A DNA stretch of 64,000 nt from contig NC_090165.1 of the NCBI RefSeq assembly GCF_017916325.1, positions 846,001 through 910,000 of the forward strand, read 5' to 3'. Numbering within the stretch: position 1 is the stretch's first letter; every line of letters starts with the position of its first letter. The notes beneath the pieces were generated by a model, which had not been told where the DNA came from, did not search any database, and worked only from the letters and a program-made list of their open reading frames with translations. Position numbers and translations under genes: made by a program. Shown here in pieces: positions 28,931 through 37,900 of the stretch. The DNA comes from Leishmania martiniquensis (taxonomy: Eukaryota; Euglenozoa; Kinetoplastea; Trypanosomatida; Trypanosomatidae).

Positions 28931-31900
28931 TTACATGGTGGCATTCGCGTCGAGGTTGCAGCCATTGCTTCCCTCTCGCAGTCCCACCACGTTAGCGTAC
29001 GAGGCCCATAGATTAGCTTCGCACTGCTCGACAATGGAAGGGACGCACTGGGCACCGAGAAAAGACCAAAGGTCATCGGAGTCGTCAGGCGCCACGACAG
29101 AGGTGACCACATCGAAGGCAGCGCCGTACAGCTGGCCCTTCACGCGGCATGACAAGCGCTGCGCAACAATGTCGTACGGTTCGGGGGCTATTGAGGTGAC
29201 AGACAGCACCAATGGGATCTGGTGAGCTTGCATGGCCGCGATGATAGGGACACTGCCCATGTCTCGCACGATTATGCGCCGTAGGGCCGATTCGTTGAGG
29301 CTCATCTGAGCGAAGCGCCACACTTCCGACACGACGCAGTCCTGCAGGGCAGCGGCGAGACCAGGGTAGCGCGCAGACGCCGCGACTAGGGTAACGGTGT
29401 GTAGCAGCTCCGTGCTCTGTGACACCTCCAGCGTGATCCGGGCTGCGTGATGAGCACCGAAAAGGCGGGCGTGGCCGCACAAAAGAAGGCGGACCGAAGG
29501 TGCCAAGCCTGAACCCTTGTCTGCACCTTCACGGGCAGAAGAGGACACAGCGGCCGGGATGATAAGCTGAATCGAGATGGGCGTCTCCACAGACCCCTCT
29601 ACAAGGATAGCGCCAATCACCAGGGAGCGCACGCACCGCGCTGTGAGCGAAATGAGCCCCGCCTCGCAGTCGATCTCTAGCGTTGCATCAGGCACAACAG
29701 TGTTCTCGAGGGACAGAACAGCTTTGCCCTTCAGCGACACCCGCGCTGAGTTTTCTCTGGTACGGCGCGTTGACACGCGCAACGTGGCAGCGACTTCAAC
29801 ACGCAGCCGGCCTACGTCGTACGCCGTCACCCCTGGCTTTGCCGGCAAAATCCGCCGCGCACTGCCTCCTCGCTCGTCACCGCTGCACGCACGAGAGATC
29901 GCCTCCAGCTCTTCGATAGAGCAGCAAGCCACCGCGATGTGAAAGTCACCCAGCCGCACCGGCGAATCACCCTCGCCGCGCGCTGTGTCGATCGTGCAGG
30001 CGCAGCTGTAGCTGGCAGGCACCCCACGAAAGAGCACCTGGCCCTCGCCCCCCAACGGCGCACAGACCCAGTGGGGGGCTTTGCTGTTGCCGCCTCTGTC
30101 AGCAGCCGAGGATGCCACCGCCGTGGTTGCCAGACCTTGCACATGAGATATTGTCGTGAACTGCAGATGAGTCACTACCGCGCCAGGGAGATCCGCAACT
30201 TCCGTAAAGCGGGCGTTGCCGAAATCCCCGCGCAGGCTAACCAAGGGCAGTCCGCCGATATCCATTGCACCTATCAAACTCAAGGGCAGCTCTATGTCAG
30301 AGGTTGGGGCGCCCTCCTCTAGCTGGGCCCCGGAAGCGCCGGCCAAGGCGGTAGCGTCGCCCACAAAGCGTGCGCCGTGTGAGATAAAGTTCACCTTATA
30401 GGACTGCAGCCCCACAGGTTCGACGCCGTCCGCAGAGACACGGCGGGCACTTACGAGAAGCACCTCGAACTCGATGGATTCCATGGTGAGGCCAGTGAGG
30501 CCAAAGTTGACCCCCGCACCAGACACGGTGAAGCGCAGCACTGCACTGCCCTCCTCACCACCGACGGCGCTGTCCGCGGAAAGTGAGCTGACAGTCAGCA
30601 CTAACGTTGTCAGCACAGCCGCGTTTTCCCTCGCATTGGCCACGAAGGCGCTTGGGGGGAGAATGTAGCGAAGCACATCCATCACCGTGGCAGGGCAGCG
30701 CGCCAGTGGACACTGCTGCACAAAGTTGACACCCGCGGCGATCATGTAGGGGTACGGGCTCAAAAGAGGCTCTGAGTCACGGGGGCCGGGGATGCCCATC
30801 GCGTACGGCGGCGTGAAGACGATGTCGTTGATGGCAAAGGCTGCCGTGACAGGCTCCTCCCCGAAGCCAACGGCGTCGAGGAATGGCGCGACAGTTGGAA
30901 AGTGGCAGCTGGGTACCCAGTTTGATGCAGCTACGCGAACGACGATGAGCAGGCTCGCTACATGCTCACTCAGCGGTGTGAACCTCTCCGCCATGTTGAG
31001 CAGCACGTCCAGTTGGCGCTGCAGTGGGGTGGAGAGACTCCAAAGCACGGAGAAGGACGCGCACACGCGGGCAGCGGGGAAGCTGTTCCAGTCCTCTGCA
31101 AGGGCACCGACAGCCTCCAAAGACGGATAGAACCACCCGGTCGACCGCTTCGTGAATCGCAGCGCCTGCCGGAAGGCCAGTGGGTGATGCAGAAGCTCCA
31201 CGAGACGCAACAGATGGGGGCCACCGATCGATGCGGTCGTCGCTGATGCGAGGAGGAGGTAGATGAGATCGGATGAGAGGCGCGCTTTTGATAGCCACTC
31301 CAACATATTCGCAGAAACCGAAGGCGGCAGAAGCGGGGGTGCCGCACTTGGCATTCTGGTGTCATCCTTCAGCACAGCGTCCGCGACATCCATCCGAAGG
31401 TAGCGCCCCGCATCCTTCGCCGACTTTTGCAAAAAGGTCTGGTACCTTTGTCTGAGCTGCTGCACCACCCCAGCGACCTCACCTAGTCGGCTGATATCGC
31501 CCGCCTTCCGCAGTTTGCTCTGCGTGCTCTGGTACTCCTCGAAGGCGCGCAGGCAGGAGTGCATAAAGGCTTTTTCGCAACTGAACGCATCGCAGACCCA
31601 TGAGCGGAAGACGGTGTTTGAGTAGTACTCCAGTGTCGGCCTCTTGATCTCTGCAAGAATGGCTGGGCCCTCACGTCGAACCAGCCACCGTGCTGCGTGC
31701 AACTGGAGCGTTAACGTGAGACGCTCCTGCACCGGCAGTGGTGCCTCTTCTTGCAACATCACCGGTGGTGCCACTCCTGGGGCGAAGCGAAGGCGCCAGA
31801 AAGCCGCCGCAGGCACCTCCCTCCAGCGGAGCGAGACGGTGGAGTCGCACAGACGCAGCACTGCTTCCGAAACGGCGACGTAATCTTGCCCGTTGACGCT

Positions 31901-34900
31901 TGTCTCCACAAGCACCCTCTGGAGCGGCTGACGTTTTGACAGTTTGGGCGATGGTGGTGGCGCTGGTGGCGCGGCCGTATCATCGAACATGGAGGTGTCC
32001 GTCCGCGTACTTCGCGTTTCCTCGGCAGCGGTAGCGACTGGTCCTTCCACCCTCATCTGCAAGCACAGCAGGAGCTGATCAAACGTCAAGGGTGAAATGA
32101 AGGACCATGTCACCGTAGTCCGTGTCGATTCCGGCTCGATACCAGCGCTTTGCGGACTTTGAACGGTGCAATGCAGCACCGGAGTCGGCGGATCTCTCAG
32201 CGCCTTGGATGCGTCGGCTGCTTCGATGCGCGCCGCGCTGCCACTCAGCGCAGCTGGCAGCTGCACCTCTGTAAATCCGGCAGTGCTGACGGCCATGCCT
32301 GGTATGTCCGCTGTGTCGATCATCACCATACGCTCACTACTGTACTCAAACCACTTGACATGCTGCGGCTGGTCGAGCGAGAGCCCATCCGCCGGGCGAA
32401 GGCGCCAGTGGGTGCTAGGCGAGACTAGGGTGCCGTCCCAGGAGACGGACGCCAGGCCAACCGCAGACCTTGTTGACAAGGAGGTGGCAGACGGAGCATC
32501 GACACAGCCGCCGTCCAGCACAGCTGCCAAAAGCCACGAGGCCCCATCGAGGCCCAGGTACTCCACATTGTAGCAGGCACCACCGTCGGGAAGCACGGCG
32601 CGCACCCGCACTACTCGATGCGGATGTGCCAAGCTGAGCATCGAGACGGAGACTGGCGCCACTGGTGCCTCGGGGACGGCGGCGGAGCAAGAGTCCCTGT
32701 GCGCGATTCCGGCGGCGACGGCCACAGACGAGGGAGAGGTTGTGCTACTTGTCGTGGGCGGGGGCAGGGAAAAGGAAATGCGGCTGTCGGAGGGACAATG
32801 GCCGAGGCGCATGCGCGTCAAGTGCAGCGTCACCTCAGCGGATGATTCCAACACGCGCAGGCGCCATAGGACACGCGCGCCGCAGCTGCGCCACGAGAGC
32901 GAGCAAAGCTGAGGCCTCGACGCTGTGGCCTTTGCCGTGTTAATCGTCGTCTCAGCCGCGATAAGCCATTGCGTTACGTCGTTGGTGGATTCCACAGCGA
33001 TGCGAGCCGTGCAGCTCTCTCCTTCGCAGAAGAATTCCATCTCCCAGAGCGTCAGACCAAGCGGGATGTGTCCAAGCTGGACAACGCTGTTAGGGACACA
33101 TTGCATCTGATATGGCGAGGCACTCGGGCTACCTGCCATCGGCCACAAGAGTGGCGTCGCTCTCAGGCAGCCCCCGGTCGCGTTGGTCAAGGTAAGATGG
33201 GGGCCGTCATACTCGTGCGCACTGAAAGAGGATATGTCAAGAGAGGGCAGGGCACAATCACTGAAGTCGGCGCTCTCCCCCTTCCTCAATTCACACTGCA
33301 AGCGCCAGTAGCGATAAGGGCCATCCGGCAACCAAGAAAGTGTCCATACATCACAAGCCTCGCCTTCGTAGATCGGCCGTGTCGTCTTGGCACAGCAGGT
33401 GCCCGTTCCGATAGCCGTGCTGCTGCACCACATCGTCCATGTGCACTCGTTAGACAGCGGCGATATACAGCGAGGCTCGACGGAAACACTGCACAGCGCC
33501 ACTGGTGCCGATCCGTAGTCCCACATCAGCTCGTACACAATGCCTTCAAGTGAATTGCTCCAGGCCAGCGTTGTCGCCGAGCCAGAAGGCTGCAACGACA
33601 GCGTCGCACTTCCTGGCTCACTTGTGAAGAAAGAGCTGATGTCTGCCGCAGGCGTCGCGGCAACGCAACCAGAAACGCGCGTCGGCAGTTGCCGGCAGCG
33701 CCGGCGCGGCACGGTCAGCAGGCGCAGCTGCAAGTAGAGTTGTGCCACCGCAGCCTCCGATGCAGCCGGCGACGAAACCGCGTCCGGGTCTTGCGAGGAT
33801 GCCACACGAGAGAGCTGCCAGTACGGGGACTTGCTCAGCGCACACACCTCGCTTGGCGCCCAGAGCGTCTCACTGCTCACACGGCTGCCGGAGGGTTGGT
33901 AGTGCGTGGCCACATCCTTCCACCCGCCCCCCGCGTTCTCGCTGCATTGCACCAGCCAGCATGCCCGCTCACCCTCCCGCCCGCCGGAGCTGTCAAATTG
34001 AATGCCTGTGATTAAGAGGCCATCGTCCGCCTCACTTTGGGCGTCTGCCAGGAGTCGAGGCACATGGAGTAGTACGCGACAGTGGTGTTGCGGCTGCCCC
34101 CACTCACGGAGGTAGAGCGGCACTGAGAAGAAAAGACGAGACTCGGCCAGCGGGTGGGCAGCAGCGGCCCCATTCTCACCGTCGTCGCCGTTGACGGCTA
34201 CGAGTGCCGTCGTGGAAACCCTTTGAACGTCGAGATCCCAAAACATGTACCACGTCGATGGCGAGCGTGGCATGCACAACACTGTGTGAAGCGTCCTGCC
34301 ACGAGGCGGCGGGGCGGCGCCGAAACGGTCCATCAGGCACGCGGCGAGTGGCACAGGAGCATCACGCACCGTGCCCGTTTCCACATCAAACTCCACGTAC
34401 TGCACCTCTTCTTCCCCCAACAACGACGCGACGTGAAATACACCAATCACGGTGCCTTCCTCCACGCTGGACCAGCAGTTGATGACTGCTTTGACGGTGG
34501 CGATGGGCAGTGCCGCTAGCTTGCTCAGCAGCGACGAGGTGCGCCATGGCAGGACACCGCCGCGGGACCGCTGCTCGTACAGGTCCCACAGCAGCATCCA
34601 ATCACCACGAAGGAGGGCGACCATATTGGGGTGCTCGCGTGGCGCCGGGTAAAACGCCGCATCCCAGCCGAGCACGAAAGGGTACGGTATCCCGCAGAAG
34701 CCTGTGCAGCGCCCGATGGGCTTTGCTCCTGCCTGCGTCGCAGCGATAGCTGCACCCTCGTCGGTCCAGCCCACCTGCAGTATCGAGGACGCACACACGA
34801 AGAGGCAGGTGGACTCATCGGTGCTATCGAGCTTGGGTATCACGGTGTGCGTCGCAAACCAGCCAGCGCCTCTGCTGCTTGGGTCATCGATGAATACAGG

Positions 34901-37900
34901 GTATAAGTTATCGCGTGAGATGAGCTCTGTGGATGCTTGAAAGAGCTCCTCGGCCTCAATGATGAGGGGATCTCGAGCGGCAGATCTGCCACTCGAACAG
35001 TAGGGTCGCACGGCGGCGACTGCGCCGTCACCGACAGTGAGCGTCGGCGGTGACGGCGGCACTGTCAGCATTACCGGCGTACATGGAGAGAACATCGTTG
35101 GCACTTGGCAATGCGCGTCGAGGCAGCTGCTTGCTGCCTCCTCCATCCAAAAGAGACGAACAAAGCCGAGAGAGGTCGGCACGGGCGAGCAGAATCGCAA
35201 CCGCCAGAAACGCGCCGCAGAGGCACATACAGAGCCGGGGCCGCTCCCCCAGCGCGCCGTCACCACCGGGCCGTTGATGCGAGCAATAGCGCGGAAGCAG
35301 TACACCTCGCCATCGCTGCTGCTGTCGATGGAAGCTGTCAAGGGGGACAACGGCAGAACTGAGGGCGGCAGCGCCGAGGTGTCGAGAATCAACAACACTG
35401 CCGTGAAGACGCGCTGTGGGGCGGAGGCCCCGAGATCGTATTCAATAAAGGAGGCTGTATGCGCACTTTTCACCTCTGCCACGGCAACGCAAGCCTCCGG
35501 CTGCGGTGGCGACAGCGACGTCAAAGGCTCCCCAGAATGACTGCCCAACAGACCACTCTCACATGGCCGCTTCAGTACCTCGGCGTCGCCGTAAAAGAGG
35601 GCTTCGTCATGCCACGTCGTGCTCCCCGGTACCGCGACGTCAGTATCCAGTGCTGACCCCAATCGTGACAGCGCCTGTGGCACACGCTCGCCCAGTCTTG
35701 TCGCTCTAAGAGAGGAGGTAATCCTTGTCGTGGAACTTGTCGAGAACGGCCTGTCGGAATCGCTCCCTGACGAATTTGGCATGCCTGTAGGGACATGGAC
35801 GCTGATACTGCCTCCATCGGCGTTTCTGCCGCGTGGATTCACCTCCGCAAGCGTGGAGAAAAGGCTAGCGAGAAACTCTTTCTCAGGGCAAAACACGCGG
35901 AACGGGGGCGACGACTCAGCGGGGATGGTGCAGGATTGCGTAAATGTGCCGGCCGTCTCCACCGCTAGTGCGCAAAGGCTTGGGAGCGCTGCTGTAGTGA
36001 ACTGACGAAAAACGAGTGGCAGATTTTGCAGTGGTGTCTCCGCCCTAAGGGACGCCTGCTCACGTAGGTTCAGAAGCCAGCGGCGCTGCCGCTCAGGATG
36101 CCCATCACCGCCGCTCGCCTGCGAGTCAGCTGCCGCCGCGACCTCCTCCAGGGGCTGCCACCGGACCGGTAGCACGACGCCGGTCCGACTAACCACATAG
36201 CAGGTCTCTGCCGCCGCATCACCGTCAGCGCTGCGAGCCCAGAAAGCCGTCATGGGCGCCGTTCCTAGCAGCCCCTGTAGCTCCGAGGAAAGCAGGAACG
36301 GCGGCGGTGGTGTGCCGATGGCGCTTGCACCCTGCATTGCCTGCTCCGCATCGTCGTCCGCATCACTGCCCACAACACTTGACCTGCCTAGCGGCGCTTC
36401 TTTGAGCTTCGCATTCCTCGGCTCAGCGGCCGTGGGATACAGTGTTCGAATAAGGTCCTCCAAGGCAGGAGGCATGGAGGAGGCTCGCTTCACACTGGCA
36501 TGGCGATCGTCGGGGCTTAGAGGCTCCCTCGACGGCGGGTGGAGGAATCCCACCCCGCCAACGCATCGCCGCGTGCAAGCATCAAAGACGACGTAGCAGT
36601 AGTCGCGGAAGAAGACGAGCAGTTGCGTGCATGGGATGTGCACCACGCCATCGAGTCCGTCATGAAAGATGGCGGGGAGTCGACGGAATTGACCGTGCCT
36701 GCTGATCGCGTAGGGACCATCCACGCACTCGGCCAGGTAGACATCGAACAGCAGCCACTCCATACCCGAGAAGAAGAAGACGAGGTGTGGCTGGGTCGGG
36801 TGCGTCACTGCCGCATCGACGCCCGTGCGAAAGGGAAAATCGGCCAAGACAGGGTCGTCACGCATTGCCACTGGGCCGCAAAGAAGGCGGCATGCACTCT
36901 GACTGTAGGCACTCACCGTATCGCCAAGGAAGAGGAGCAGCGTGTCGGATGCGCAAGACGAGGAGGAGGGGGAAGGGGCTGCGCTGCTCCGGTCAGGAAA
37001 GGGCACCGCCAGCCACGGCCTGCCGACTAGCCGTGACTGAATTGCTGCAGCCGTCTGGCTGCCATCCGCAGTGTCGTGAGCGTGGAAACCATTGGCGCCC
37101 TTCGTCAGCCATGCGCGGCCCACGTCGCTTCCCGGCCCCGTGATAGTCGAGGTGGGCTCATAACACGCACGCAGAGACAACAGAAGTCCGACTGGTGGCG
37201 CTGCTTGAAGGGCCGCCTGCCGCTGCGCCCGCTCCTTGGTCCGTTCATGCTGAAGCAAGGCCAGGGTCTGGTCTGCCGTGAACGCTGTTCGTCTCTCCGC
37301 CGAGGAGGCTGTGAAAAAAGCGTCCGCGGTGTTCGCGCCCTCTTCTGAGGCTTGGCGCTCCACAGACGTCGGCCTCCGCATCTTTTTATGTGCCGATCCG
37401 ACCGAGGAGGACTGCTTCAGAGTCTTCCTCTTTTTGTCGCGCGATGGTGGCGCGGATGGCGGCTGCGGAGACTTCACCGAGGTGAGTTTGGGGGCCACCG
37501 ATACCGTCTGTTCGCGCCTCCCACTCTTGCGCTGCGGCGGCGATGGCGGCTGAGGTGCGCCGGCACCGTCCGGGGTGCCATTGGGCAGCAGAGTTGGGGC
37601 CGCAAAGTCAACACCGGCAGCCACCGGCGCCGGGACTGGGTGTGTGACAATCCAGCAGCGTTGGGCCATAGGACTGGGTGGGAGAAGCGAGAGGCGAGCC
37701 TCCCCACTCCTCCTTGAAGAGCTGAGTGTGGTTCGCCACAGTGTCCCAGTGTCGTTCGCCGTCGGGAGCACGGTGGATGCAGCGCGTAGCGCCTCTTGAA
37801 ACCATTCGGCGCATTCTCGAGTGCCGATCAGCTGACTCAAAAGGAAAAGAAGCTGTGAAGGGTAGCGGCTGAAGAACAAGACACGTTCCCAGTATGTGCG

